Program-made: the position numbers and the translations under genes
Part shown: piece by piece, positions 51,276 to 62,980 of the stretch
Position numbering within the stretch: position 1 is the first letter of the stretch
Layout of the letters: every line of letters starts with the position of its first letter
Source: Amphiura filiformis
Taxonomy: Eukaryota > Echinodermata > Ophiuroidea > Amphilepidida > Amphiuridae
NCBI RefSeq assembly: GCF_039555335.1
Contig: NC_092631.1
Span: 8,258,481 to 8,322,480, forward strand
Direction: 5' to 3'
Length of the DNA stretch: 64,000 nt
Notes under the pieces: model-generated
What the model was told of the DNA's origin: nothing
The model's input: the letters and a program-made list of their open reading frames with translations, nothing else
The model's database searches: none

Positions 51276-51589
51276 CCCACGAGGGGTTGAAGGTCATAAT
51301 GGGGCCAATACTAAAAAATGATCATATCATGTTGTAATGTTGTAATCTCAAATTGTTCCTCTCATATCGCTAAGAATTTTAAAAAAGACAATTGTCATAG
51401 TTCTACAAAGCTTAGTTCAGGGGTTATAACGTCGAATATATCAAAAATATCATCAATAAAGGTCAAATTTTAAAAATGGTCCAATTGCACCATTTAACGT
51501 AAGAAACCTCAATCGTATACTACATTCAAATTTTGGTGCAACGATTTGTATTCCCGTGTTCCCCTTCACAGTTAATGCAGCCAAAGTTG

Positions 51590-53260
51590 AGTTATGGTAA
51601 TATTTCCCCTAACCTTAATATTACCATATTTGACACTGTTACACATGGAAGTTTTTTCTCACATTTCCTTTTAATCTATATACATAACAACTAATGACAC
51701 TAGATCGTTAGATGAATTCATTATCACGAGTAAAAGTTGAGGGAGTTTATATTTCCCCTACCCCTTGATAAATTGTCATATTTAGGGACCGTTCACAAAC
51801 ACTTGTAAGGGGGGGGGCTGATGCAAAAGGGGGGGGGGGGGCTTGAAAAAGGTTGGCCCTCCTCAAGGGGGGGGGGCCTGAAAAAAATGACCAAAAATTT
51901 TCCTGGAAAAATTGAGTTTATGATTTTCTATGGGGTTGACCCATAATTTTCATGTCAAAAGGGGGCCCTAAAATGTTTGAGGTCTGTAAAGGGGGGCCGA
52001 AAATTTTGCGATGAAATTTTTTGCATCAGGCCCCTCCCCTTACAAGTGTTTGGTGAACGGTCCCTTCTGACAGTTTCTGTGTATCTACCTGACAACTAAT
52101 GATCGCTTTGTTTATAGAAAGTTAGAACAGCCAATCAGATACATTTTGATACCAAGATGAATTCATTTTCATGAGTAAAAGTTGAGTTATGGCAGTTATA
52201 CAATTTCCCATACCCCTTAATATTGTCATTTTACGCTGTTAGACATGAAAATTTACCTTTTCCTCACAGTTTCTGTGTATCTGCCTCACAAATAATGGTC
52301 GCTTTGCTTTATAATAATACTAGAAAGTTAGAACAACCAATTAGATGCATTTTGATACCAAGATGAATTCATTCTCATGAGTAAATATTGAGTTATGGCA
52401 GTTTATATGTCCTCTACCCCTTAATATTGTCATATTTAAGCTGTTAGACATTACCTTTTCCTCACAGTTACTGTGTATCTACCTGACAACTAATGATCGC
52501 TTTGCTTTGAAATAATACTAGAAAGTTAGAACAATCACTTAAATACATTTTGATACCAAGATGAATTCATTTTCATGAGTAAAAGTTGAGTTATGGCAGT
52601 TACAAATTTCCCCTACCCCTTAATATTGTCATTTTACGCTGTTAGACATAGAAAATTTACCTTTTCCTCACAGTTTCTGTATATCTGCCTGACAAATAAT
52701 GGTCGCTTTGCTTTAAAATAATACTAGAAAGCTAGACCAATAACTTGGATATATTTTGATACCAAGATGAATTCAATTTCATGAGTAAAAGTTGAGTTAT
52801 GACAGTTTACATTTCCCCTACCCCGTAATATTGTCATCTGCAGGCTGTTAGACATAGAAAAGTTACCTTTTCTTCACAGTTTCTGTATATCTGTCTGACA
52901 ACTAATGGTTGCTTTGCTTTAAAATGATACTAGAAAGTTAGAACAATCACTTAGATACATTTTGATACCAAGATGAATTCATTTTCATGAGTAAAAGTTG
53001 AGTTATGGCAGTTTGTATTTCCCCTACCCCTTAATATTGTCATATTTACGCTGTTAGACATAGAAAACGTACCCTTTTCTCACATTTTCTGTGTATCTAC
53101 CTGACAACTAATGGTCGCTTTGCTTTAAAATGATACTAAAAAGTTAGAACAATCAATTAGATATACATATTTAATTGAATTGAATAGAATTAATACCAAG
53201 ATGAAGTCATTATCATGAGTAAAATATTGAGTTCTGATGATTTATTTTCCCTACCCTTAA
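51590..53260 (-). repeat. Right tandem array, inverted, unit about 207 bp
   Basis: The inverse anchor ctaccccttaatattgtcat recurs near 51605, 51755, 52207, 52412, 52611, 52817, 53024 and 53248, with one more near 53920. Spacing is about 205 except where a MITE intervenes. Confidence 0.9.
51784..52074. mobile_element. MITE inserted in the right arm
   Basis: TIRs agggaccgttcacaaacact and the inverse aagtgtttggtgaacggtcc, with G runs inside. It breaks one tandem unit, so it arrived after the array formed. Confidence 0.75.
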
Positions 53261-54305
53261 TATTTTTCTATGTTATGCTGATATACGAGGGAAATCAACA
53301 TCAGTTTTTGTTGGGTTTTTGGTTTTTTAAACATTTTTGTCTTTTTCCCAGTGGTTACTCACGTCCTACACATAAATATTCAAAATACTACATCAATGGA
53401 AACTTAACGGATTTTGTAAATGGAAGTTGGTGCAGTGTAGTGACATATTCATGTACATGTACACACACATTCATCCCCTCACCCCCACACATACCCTATG
53501 TACACCCAGCACCCCACACACACCCCGTCCCACAGACACCCCAACGAACTCATACATATTATAGTGATTGGAACTGTTACAATAATGTTTCCTTTGATAT
53601 GCTTAACATTAAAAACAAAATAAAACATTAAAATTTAAATTAAAAAAATAAAAATGGAAACTGAATCAATTTTGAAAATATAAAGTGGTATAGTTGTGAG
53701 ATTTGAGGCCAATGTCAAACTTTACACATATGGTTTAAAAAATCAGATTACCACTCATTTATGGACTATATACTTCCAAATATGCTCAAATGAAACCTGT
53801 TTGTGTTTAAAAATAATACTAGAAAGTTAGGTAAATCATTTAGCTACATATTGATACCAAAATGAATTCAAAATCATGAGTAAAAGTTGAGATCTTGGAG
53901 TTTATATCTCCCCTACCCCTTAATTTTGTCCTATTTTTTTGTGATTTTATGCGATTATACGTCCATACATAAAATGACCTGTAAAAAAAAGTGATACCAC
54001 AATTTGAGTCCACTACCTACCTAGCAGTGATCTAGAGGGTCCATACTTACTACCTATGGTGTCAAACCTTGTATGTAGTGGGGGGTGAACGAAGTCATTT
54101 TTTGAGGTTGCTGCTCCTGTACTAAAAGGGTGGAGGCGTGGCATTTTTCGTGAAAAAAGGAAATGATAATGATATTTTCAAAATGAAGATGAATAGGTGC
54201 ACCTTTCACCTTGCATAGTTCAGTCTTGTTTTAAAGCTTGGTTCTTTCTTTTGAATTTGACACCACAAACAGGTTTTTACATCAATTAAATAATTTTATA
54301 GTCCA

Positions 54306-54971
54306 TTAAGGGATCCAAAATGAGCGTTTATTGCGTTTCGACAGTATTTTTGTGGGACATGAGAGCACCTCAGACCTATCGAATTGCATTCTGAATACGA
54401 AGCATGTCTTTCTGATATCAAATAATTTTCATTTTTAAAAATCACAATATAATACAAATTTTATGACAAATTATAAAATTTGATATTTTTCAAATTTTTG
54501 ATATATAACAGTCCTCGAAGTAAATTATATAAATCTAATGATATATTCTTAAAGCGTATGTAGCAGGGAGAAAAGCCGACGGTCAATTGAAAATTTTGAC
54601 CTTTCATATTGAAGATATGGATTTTTTTCCCATAAAGACCTAATTTTTGTTGGTGTTTTGGGAAAAAAATCCATATCTTCAATACGAAAGGTCAAAATTT
54701 TCAATTGATCGTCGGCTTTTCATCCCACCTACATAAACTTTAAATATAAATCATCAGATTTATAAAGTTTACTTCAAGTACTGTTAAATATCAAAAATAT
54801 CAATTTTTAATGATTTGCTATAAAATGTGTATTAAATTGCGAATTTCAAAAAATCAAAATTATTTGATATCAGAATGACATTCTTCGTATTCAGAATGCA
54901 ATTCGATATGTCTGATGTGCTCTAATGTCCCAAAATAAATACTGTCCAAACGTTCATACCCCAGCCCTTAA
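54306..54971. mobile_element. Family A palindromic MITE, full copy
   Basis: Flanked by TTAA on both sides (54306-54309, 54968-54971). Nearly identical to 4148-4812. The two halves are inverse copies around 54640-54660. Confidence 0.8.
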
Positions 54972-55392
54972 GCTAACGCACTTGCAGAGTCACGGATGTG
55001 AGGACACTATTGAAAAAGTTTATACTAATAGCATCGATAATGTATTATTGTTATTCTTTCTATTGTTCTTAAACCCGTTGGCGGCGGAAGTAGGGGAGGT
55101 GGACACACACTCTATTTTTTTCCATGGGGGACGTAAGAAAAACATACAGCAATAATTCTCCAGCCCAGCAAACACAAAAAACGTTTTTAAAACATTTTAA
55201 ACATGTTATATTTTGGGTTTGGGTTTGATGTGTTGATAATAGGCTAAATGTAAGGTGTATAGCTGCAAACTGTATGCTTTAATAGGGTAAGAGTTGTGCA
55301 AAAACTCGAATACTTTCACCCAAAACAGTATAGCCATAGGGTGCCAGCTGGCACTGCCAGTCCTATCGTACTTGTCGCCGGCTCAACGGCAC

Positions 55393-55570
55393 ACCATGCG
55401 ATCAAACACAAATTCATTTACTCAAATCTAATTTCGCACCGACATCTACAAAGTTTCTTATGTACCATGGACAGTAAGAGACTGGAATGATTTACCCCAT
55501 ACCATAACTGATATTAGCAACCCAGATCAGTTTAAAGAGGCACTACACAACTACTTCAAAGGAAGCTAAC
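55393..55570 (+). pseudogene. LINE reverse-transcriptase C-terminal scrap
   Basis: Reads MRSNTNSFTQISFRTDIYKV, then SYVPWTVRDWNDLPHTITDI and FKEALHNYF, the C-terminal signature (RDWN.LP...F...L..Y) of Jockey/CR1-type LINEs. Bases 55571-56910 show no gene. Confidence 0.7.
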
Positions 55571-56916
55571 ATAAGAGACTAAACACAATTTACGCATGCG
55601 CCATAATCCTACTCGTTTGTCTTCCACCTGGGATGTTTAGTAGTATCATAGATTAATTCCTGGATTCGGCAGCTATAATTAGCATGAAGCCGCATTGATA
55701 TGTAAATAGCGTATTGTTATTTAAATTTGTGCCCAGACGTATTGAGGGCGACAGTCATGTTATCCAGACGGAGAATGGTTGCATATGCCGGGCATGTCAA
55801 ATTGCTGAGTGAAGGCTGATAAGCACCTTTCTGTATAGTTTATAAGCTAGTATATTTTGTGTACCAGTTGGTTATAACAAAAAATTAGTATCATATTAAA
55901 TATATTAAGTGTATAAACTTTGAAATTTACATGAATTTGAAGAGCAGAGCTTCGAAATCTAGCTAAATCAGGTGGTGTGAAATTCTGCTGCGTGACCCCT
56001 CTGCGTGGTAGAATTATATTCATAAAACATTGAATTTAACAGATATCATGGGCAGCCAACCACGATTTATCAGCATCTAAAATATATGTTAATTAACAAA
56101 GATAAATAATAAAGAGTACAAATGGCAATTAACTAGTAAACAAGCCTGAAATCTTAAAATGTTGCCACGTGATTTCCCGAACACATGATATGTCAACATG
56201 TGACCACTATTCAGAGTTACCGTAAATATTTGGAGTATTGTTGCACGGCTTGCATAGTCGTATAGTCAACTGTGCATTTCTTTACCTGCGTATAAAATCA
56301 ATAATTCATGCTGGGAGCCAAGTAACATTCTGTCTGCTTAGTGCAGATTGGTATTTTATTTTACTTGAGAGCATAATAGAAATACATAAGACGAATAAGG
56401 CGCCATGATGGAAGGTCAGGTCGGGTATCAAAGGTTATTGTAATTCAAATACTACTTGTATTTAACACCTTGCCTCTGTCACATATTTCCTTCATATTAT
56501 TGACAGCAAGTCCTAATTTTGACTTTGCTATTGCAAAATGTCATTTCATATCAAATTAGTAGCCTTTCTTTGAAAAAACATATCACTGGTGCCTGATGGG
56601 AATACCCGTCCGCCATTTCATTAAACTGGATCGTATTCGCCTGGTTTGTGCCCAGATGTATTGGGGGTGCGCTATACTCTCATTGAACAGGCAAAGTTCG
56701 CAAAACTAACAACGTTGTTATTTGCCAATATCAATTAACATGATCCAAGGGTCGAACATGAATTATTCATAACGGATCGATAACTGGCCTCACTTTCTAG
56801 CTAGTAAACCAGCGGAACAAAAAGGTTTTGCGTTGCTAATAGAACAACCGTGAATTTAGTGTCACCCCCTTGGTAGTATCCAGAAGAAGAAGAAGAGGAA
56901 GAAGAAGAATGAACAT

Positions 56917-57790
56917 ACTGCAGTTACTGTCCGTTTTCCTATACACAATACACAGTGCTCTCACCATTGACGCGCGACCTTTACAAATAGTGTATGTTAG
57001 AAGTATATTGCATTTGCCTAGTTAACATCACTGTGAGAAAAATAACCGGCCAATATTTAAACTATTCTCCAAACATCTAGCAAATATATTTCTCTAACAT
57101 GACCTAAAATTACAGCTAGGTTAGATGTTCAGAAATAGTCGCACTTTCGTAGAATATGAGTGAGGGCAAAGCATAGCTAGCTCATACTAGAGAACTCCCC
57201 GTGTTAATTGAATGGAGATTTGACCGAAAATATTGAGCTATATTGGTAACGGACCGCTCCGTTCTGAAGGATGCCACAAAAAAAACGGTACAAGCTACAT
57301 TTAAACTATTCTATGAAATTCTAGAAAATATAGTTTTGTAACATGTCCTAAATTTTTAGCTAATTTAGGTGTTTGGAAATAGTCGCACTTTTGTGTTTTA
57401 GGAAGGATATGTAAACGACAGATAACACCAAAAATATGAAGAAATTATTTCCAAACCGTGTTAAGTCAACAATCATTATGTTGCTCATTTTCAAGAATGC
57501 TGGTTAACAAAAAGCAGGCCATTGTCTCATTTCGTGAACAAAGGTCTACATACCATTGTTTCCTTGCGTTTCCTTTATAATCAGTTACCCAACTGAAGCT
57601 GTATTATAGCACCTCATAGCGATACCGCACATATAAAACAGACACATGTGTACAACCAGAGAAGATCCGATTTAATCAGTTGAGCTGTTTCAATGAGTGT
57701 TATCTTGGTTTAATAGCTTTTAATGGGGTTTAAGTCCTGTAAAGGTCGAGATGAATTCTACTGTTGACATGACTGCATCATGAAACTTCT
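56917..57790 (+). repeat. Family G repeat copy
   Basis: Matches 46850-47632 (gcagttactgtccgttttcc at the start, gacatgactgcatcatg at the end), with a unique insert around 57150-57300. Confidence 0.65.
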
Positions 57791-58144
57791 CGTGGTAATA
57801 TCAAAATATGCAACTTTTATTCGAACTAGTAAAATGTTGTCTAATTTCAAACTAGTGCAGTATTTGACGCTATAAAGAATCTGTTTAGCAATATATATTG
57901 ATTATATATACACATAATAGAGTATACAAAGTGGTCGGTGTTACCTTCATAATGGATTAGCACTGATTCCTGGAGTTACGCATTTAGACTGTCTCTTTTC
58001 TCTAGTTTTTCATGATGTTTATTAAAATGTACGAGCAGAGGACCTTATATGATAAATGTCGGGGATAAATGTTTTGGCCACAGGTGCATTGAAGGAAGAT
58101 GGTCTTATTTCATCACACGCGGACAATTTCCACCCTACTAGTAG

Positions 58145-58255
58145 GGGTGAAATACTCGACCGGCGGTTGACCGCCGGTTTCGTCCGGTTACTATTGTTCT
58201 AAACAATGAGAACCGGCGGTCAACCACCGGTCAAGTTTTGATACCATCCCTAAGG
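58145..58255. mobile_element. Small hairpin MITE
   Basis: Inverse pair around ttctaaacaa (gaccgccggtttcgtccggt / accggcggtcaaccaccggt). Same family as 40340-40485. Confidence 0.55.
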
Positions 58256-58362
58256 TCCGTATGCAAAACACAAGTTAGACCAAGTCTACGACTTTAGACC
58301 TGATCTAACTGTGGAGATTATGTCCTATGGATAAGGAACTTTTTTGGTATCTACATACCTCA

Positions 58363-58842
58363 TTCTATAGGTCCACAACTTATAAGTTCCCCCCTAAATA
58401 CTTATTAAAATAAATCGAAAAATATTTAACGATATGCAAACATGTAAAAAGGTATGGATATCCTTATTTGTTTTACACATATGGACCAAATTATAGCGGC
58501 ACACGTCATTGCGTTCAGTCACAATGGTTCATTATGTAAACAAAGAGACCGATTTAAACAGTGTTAAAAGTTGCATCTGAGTCCATAGGAGTCAATTCTC
58601 AAACAATACAGTCAGCCAGGTCTATTCATGCATTCGTTAAAGAAAACCTGACTGCTATGGACTCGGTCTCTTTTCTTACACAATTAACCATTGTGACTGA
58701 TGATGTATGACGCTCTAAAGTGGTCCACATGTGTAAAACAAATAGGGCTATACATACCTTTTTTACATTTTCATATTTCGTAAAATATTTTTCGACTTAT
58801 TTTAAAAAGTAGGGGGAACTTATAAGTTGTGGACCCTATATA
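58363..58842. mobile_element. TA-flanked palindromic MITE, about 480 bp
   Basis: TIRs aggtccacaacttataagtt and aacttataagttgtggaccc; inverse pairing continues through ttttacacatatgg / ccacatgtgtaaaa. Flanked by ctata / tatat. Bases 58843-60395 show no gene apart from a dispersed repeat. Confidence 0.75.
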
Positions 58843-60395
58843 TTATTGTAGATTCTGTGAATGGCAAATATATTTAGCCTAATACTAGCCAGGGAATATT
58901 AGATGGCTGCAGTTTAACTTTTGGACTTTGTTTGGAGTAAAGGAGGAAAAAAGAAGAGCGATAGCCTCCCTATGGCTAACTTCAATAGTTGGAACAGGTG
59001 TAACGTGGTCTAACGGACCGTAATGACAAAACATGGTCTTTCCACAGATTCTAAATTCTCCATTCTGATGGAGAATACGTGGAATGGATCAGACCTTAAG
59101 TCGAATATATGATTGCATACTATTAACTCATTTATAAGTTAAATATCTAAATTTAATTGTATACATATGATTATAAAGAACTTTATTATATATTTTATAC
59201 ATTTTAAATTTTTAAATGGCGCGATTCAAAATATGCATATGAACAAAAAACCCTTTCCGGATTAGTTTAGTTGCTTATGGTTAAATACCACTAATAGGAA
59301 TGTGCGACGCATGGAAATACGACAAGGAACTATTTGTTTGTGTGGCATCTAAAAAGACTGCTTTAAAATCACTGAAATTGACCAAGTTATATAGCCAAAA
59401 AAGTACATTTTGGGTTTTGATGCTTCGAAATGGTATATTTTCTCTCATTATATGACATTTGTTGTAATTTTACCAAAATTCATCCGCACGGCATCGGTTT
59501 TTCGTAAATATTTGCCCTACCTAATTGGAATTTTCAGCTTTGAGGGCGCACTGCCATTTTAAGGTGTTTACGGTTCAGTGCGTTAAAACAAGAAAAGTCT
59601 CAGGTCAACCTATGTTGGGTATTTGATCATTTGGTATTTAAATCATCTGTGAGAGTTATGAATGAAGAAATTTCGCCCGAAATTAGCCATTTCCCCATTG
59701 AAAACCATGTAATATATAATTAGTGGAATGAACCTTATTGTAAATATTTCATGTTAAATAACTAAGGCATTCTAGAGGTACGGTTAAAAGCCATTGCTGC
59801 AACAATCGTTCAAATTCAGCTGAAACGTTGCTGGGCTTGTCCAACATGTCATAATAGTTAACGTGCTAGAGAACTTTTAGAGGGTTCTTGTTTTGAGATT
59901 AAGATATCCGTGCCCAGTGAAATAGGATGCGGTAAATTTAGGCTCCATAGAGGCCAAAAACTGAAAATGCTCCGATTTTTATCAATATGGTCTCAAAGTT
60001 TTCTTGTGTTGATAGTGGTCAATATGGGTCATTGGGTCTGACTTTAAGTACAAAGCATTCTAGACATTGCAAACCTTTTCTATTTTGTTAATTTTGTGTT
60101 TCGTTAAAATCGGAGCATTTTCCAGTTTAGTATATAAAATATCGTTTAAAATGTGAGTAATTTAAAACATATTTTCGTCTATTGGAGCAAATTGAAATTC
60201 ACAATATGAATCGTGTCATTTACGAAAGGTTTGCCAAAATATTATGGTTATTCTAGAGATACAATGGGAATGCTTTAATTAGCCCCTTTCAGAACTATCA
60301 AACACTTAGAATGGATGATAAAGACTTACAACTAAAAAAGAAACAAAACCAAAATCAAATATTTTGAACTGGTCCAACGCAAGATATTAAAGCAA

Positions 60396-61479
60396 TTATT
60401 TTTTGCCCAACATGTCGTTGATACCCCCGATAAGACCTGCATCGTTGTTATATCCTGCCCCACCAGCCTGGGCTTCCTCGTCCTCCACACAAGCTGGAAA
60501 TAAACAAAAAATAGTCCATTATGTATTAATATAGCAGATTGGTGGTATCACAATAGATTTCTCTAAATTGGTGGTATCACAATAGATTTCTCTAAATTGG
60601 TGGTATCACAATAGATTTCTCTAAATTGGTGGTATCACAATAGATTTCTCTAAATTGGTGGTATCACAATAGATTTCTCGCGGGACATTTGATTGCTACA
60701 ATGTGTTTACCGTATATTATGAACATTATGACGATATATTGTACATGAACCCCTGACTATGGGACACGCAGGATCACCACAGTATGAGTGACTGGCTACT
60801 GACCCCATAAGTATTAAGTTGTACGAGGAAGGTGCCCTCTCATGTTAAACTATTTAAGTAATCTTAATTAGCATTTTTCTTTGGTGAAGCTGTTATCTTG
60901 AACATTGAAATAAATTGAGATGCTTTATTCGATCGGGTGTACGGTTTATTGGTGATTACAGACATGCGTTTTAAAACGCATAAGTCAAAATGCAAGTACG
61001 AAAATGAAACAATCCTTGCTATAATGCCCATTAATTGACCAATCATTCACTGAAATATCCTGAACAAAAACCCATTTCAAGTCTGAGTGAATATCATTAT
61101 TAATATTTATTATTATCATTATTATTACCCAGGAAGTACGATTAAACTCAACGTAATTTAGGCATATCTAATTGAGTGTTTCTTCCAACTATTGTCTGTT
61201 TCAACTCCAATAACACTTCATTCATTCCTCTGGATCTTTGGATATATTGTAATAGGTACTACTATTAGTATTTTTTCTAAATTCTACGCAGGAGAAAATG
61301 CATGAGGTATCACTGGAATTGGAACATGTAATCTATTACACGTACCTGTTCCTTTCAAAGTAACCTTGCATCCCTTTTCTTCGAAGAACTCAGCCAAAAA
61401 TTTACGGTCACGGAAGTCCGGATGGACTGGACATGCACCGCCGAGATCCAGCAGATTCACGGTTGTTCCATGATCAGTC
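60396..61479 (-). CDS. Paralogue of gene 1 (gene 3), last two exons
   Basis: Exons are 61479-61346 (phase 2 in, phase 1 out) and 60493-60396 (TAA stop at 60398-60396). The first encodes TDHGTTVNLLDLGGACPVHP, FRDRKFLAEFFEEKGC and KVTLKGT. The second encodes ACVEDEEAQAGGAG, YNNDAGLIGGINDMLGKK. Intron phases and the pattern C...C.[VI]T...(acidic) GGAG match exons 4 and 5 of the gene at 5630-19352, so the two genes are related. Here the acidic tail is short and ends in a Gly/Leu/Ile helix-like segment with KK. The intron contains a 29-bp minisatellite. No upstream exon was identified up to base 64000, so the 5' part is probably outside. Function unknown; a secreted product is inferred from the paralogue. 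Confidence 0.68.
60538..60682. repeat. 29-bp minisatellite, five copies
   Basis: Unit ttggtggtatcacaatagat plus ttctctaaa, repeated almost without change, in the last intron of the gene 1 paralogue and 45 bases from the acceptor. Confidence 0.9.
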
Positions 61480-62354
61480 CTGTTGAAAGTTATAAACAAA
61501 GTCAATTGTAAATGGATTGAGCAACCTTCTCCACAGTGGTGTCGACTCCAGGCAGAGAATACTAAAATAAGAGAGGCGCTACTTCGATCGCAAAAGTAAG
61601 GACAGTGTGAGTTCAAGACGTATTAGAGTCTGTCCGCCATGCCAAAGGGTGTCTCTCAATAGGTTATGATATTAATGAGCTATATTGTGACGTAGGCCAC
61701 AAAAAGGCGGCGTATGACTTATCCTATGAGGTTTAGCAGAATGATGGACAGCGATGTATGGGGTCATTGGGGTATAGCCATTGTGCCCATTTTAGGCTGT
61801 TGTTACAGGACAGCCTGTTTATACAGACTTCACTGAATACATGGGAAGAAAACGATGAATATCTCCTGTTATTTTTGGTTTCTATAAAAACCCATTGTAA
61901 AGCTTGTACTTAAATATATGTGTTGAAAGAATATGATAAGCTTCAATCTGCGTATTGAAAACCATGCCTGCGTATTGAAATCGAAAACTGACCAAAATTT
62001 GTTTTTTCTGAAGTCGTTAACATTGCTATGCGTAGCCACCAATATCGTATTTTCTTATACTTAGCCTGAGTCCTTCGGCCATTCTCTCGAAAGTATTAAA
62101 CATGACGGAACAAAATGGTCATGCGCGGTATTGAAGAACTAGTGGACTCGCCCTACTACCATGGAGATTTTTGCCATGAAGATATCGGGGTGATGTCGCT
62201 ATGCGCTAGCCTGTTGTCAAGTTTTTGTAACCATATTTGGAATCAGCATAAAAATGCATTGAAGTGAGCACAAACAAGCCTATGCTGTTCAGTGGTGCTT
62301 AAAGGGGGGGTAACCCTATCTATTTAGGATATGGATTGTCTTCCAACTTGCATA

Positions 62355-62980
62355 CAATTGAATATATGAATACAAAAGCCACCTAAGTCCATACTTTGGC
62401 CAAATTGAGTTAAGCATGGGAAATTGTTGCTATACATAGGCCTGTCATATGCATGAAAGAACAACTCAAATTCATCCTCTGTGTCTATTGGGCATGTGAA
62501 AAATAGCATGTATGAAAGAATCACCCAATTCCATGATTTGAGTCTTGTAACACATTGATTGAAATCCAGTATGTATAAAAGTCCACTTGTAACACATTCA
62601 TTGCTAGAGAATGACTTTTGAACAAAAAATGGGTTTAATAAAGGAAAGTGTGTGGTTTATATTACATTGCAGAATGCTTATCAACATTATAAATACCTGT
62701 GTGCTTTATTTTGTATTATCTTACTAGTGGTAATCTCATTCTAACATTGTTGTCTTTGTATATGATTCAAAAACCACCTAAGTCCAAAATTTAAAATGAA
62801 CCCTACGAAGTCCCTGAAATGCTAATCGTCATACCTAATACAGGTTAATCCACTCATTTGCACGTAAAACTTACCATATTGACCAGGTAAATCTAACTGA
62901 AGGAATTAAAATGATACAGGTTTTTCTCTCAAAATAACTTCGCATGGACTTAGGTGGCTTTTGTATTCATGTATTCAATT
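62355..62980 (-). mobile_element. Family L MITE, second copy
   Basis: Inverse of 37877-38503 over its whole length. Same 37-bp TIRs. Bases 61640-62354 hold only a dispersed repeat (62050-62200 resembles 1755-1930). Confidence 0.8.

Larger units (their letters stand above)
48430..54120. mobile_element. Giant foldback element with opposed tandem arrays
   Basis: Outer ends are inverse copies: gttcaccccccactacatac (from 48470) and gtatgtagtggggggtgaac (to 54090), continuing inward for about 190 bases. Inside, the left arm (to about 51275) holds about ten direct copies of a unit near 207 bp (ttaaggggtaggggacatac, aactcaagttttactgatga, tttggtatcaatatgtagct). The right arm (about 51560-54096) holds about eight copies in the opposite direction. 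The centre (51280-51560) is unique. GT-rich and CA-rich stretches (49010-49080, 53460-53550) also mirror each other. No protein gene is visible. The layout resembles Foldback, Galileo and sea urchin TU elements. Confidence 0.8.

Noticed and set aside
53215-53631. 138-residue open frame on the plus strand
   Set aside because: It lies wholly inside the right arm of the foldback element and its CA-rich stretch; its composition follows the repeat.
60538-60682. CRISPR array
   Set aside because: The 29-bp units are directly adjacent with no spacers, and the genome is eukaryotic.
61480-61616. Upstream extension of the gene 1 paralogue exon (frame with HCGEGCS)
   Set aside because: An AG acceptor at 61481-61480 with the phase shared by gene 1 fits better; the extension shows no conserved match.
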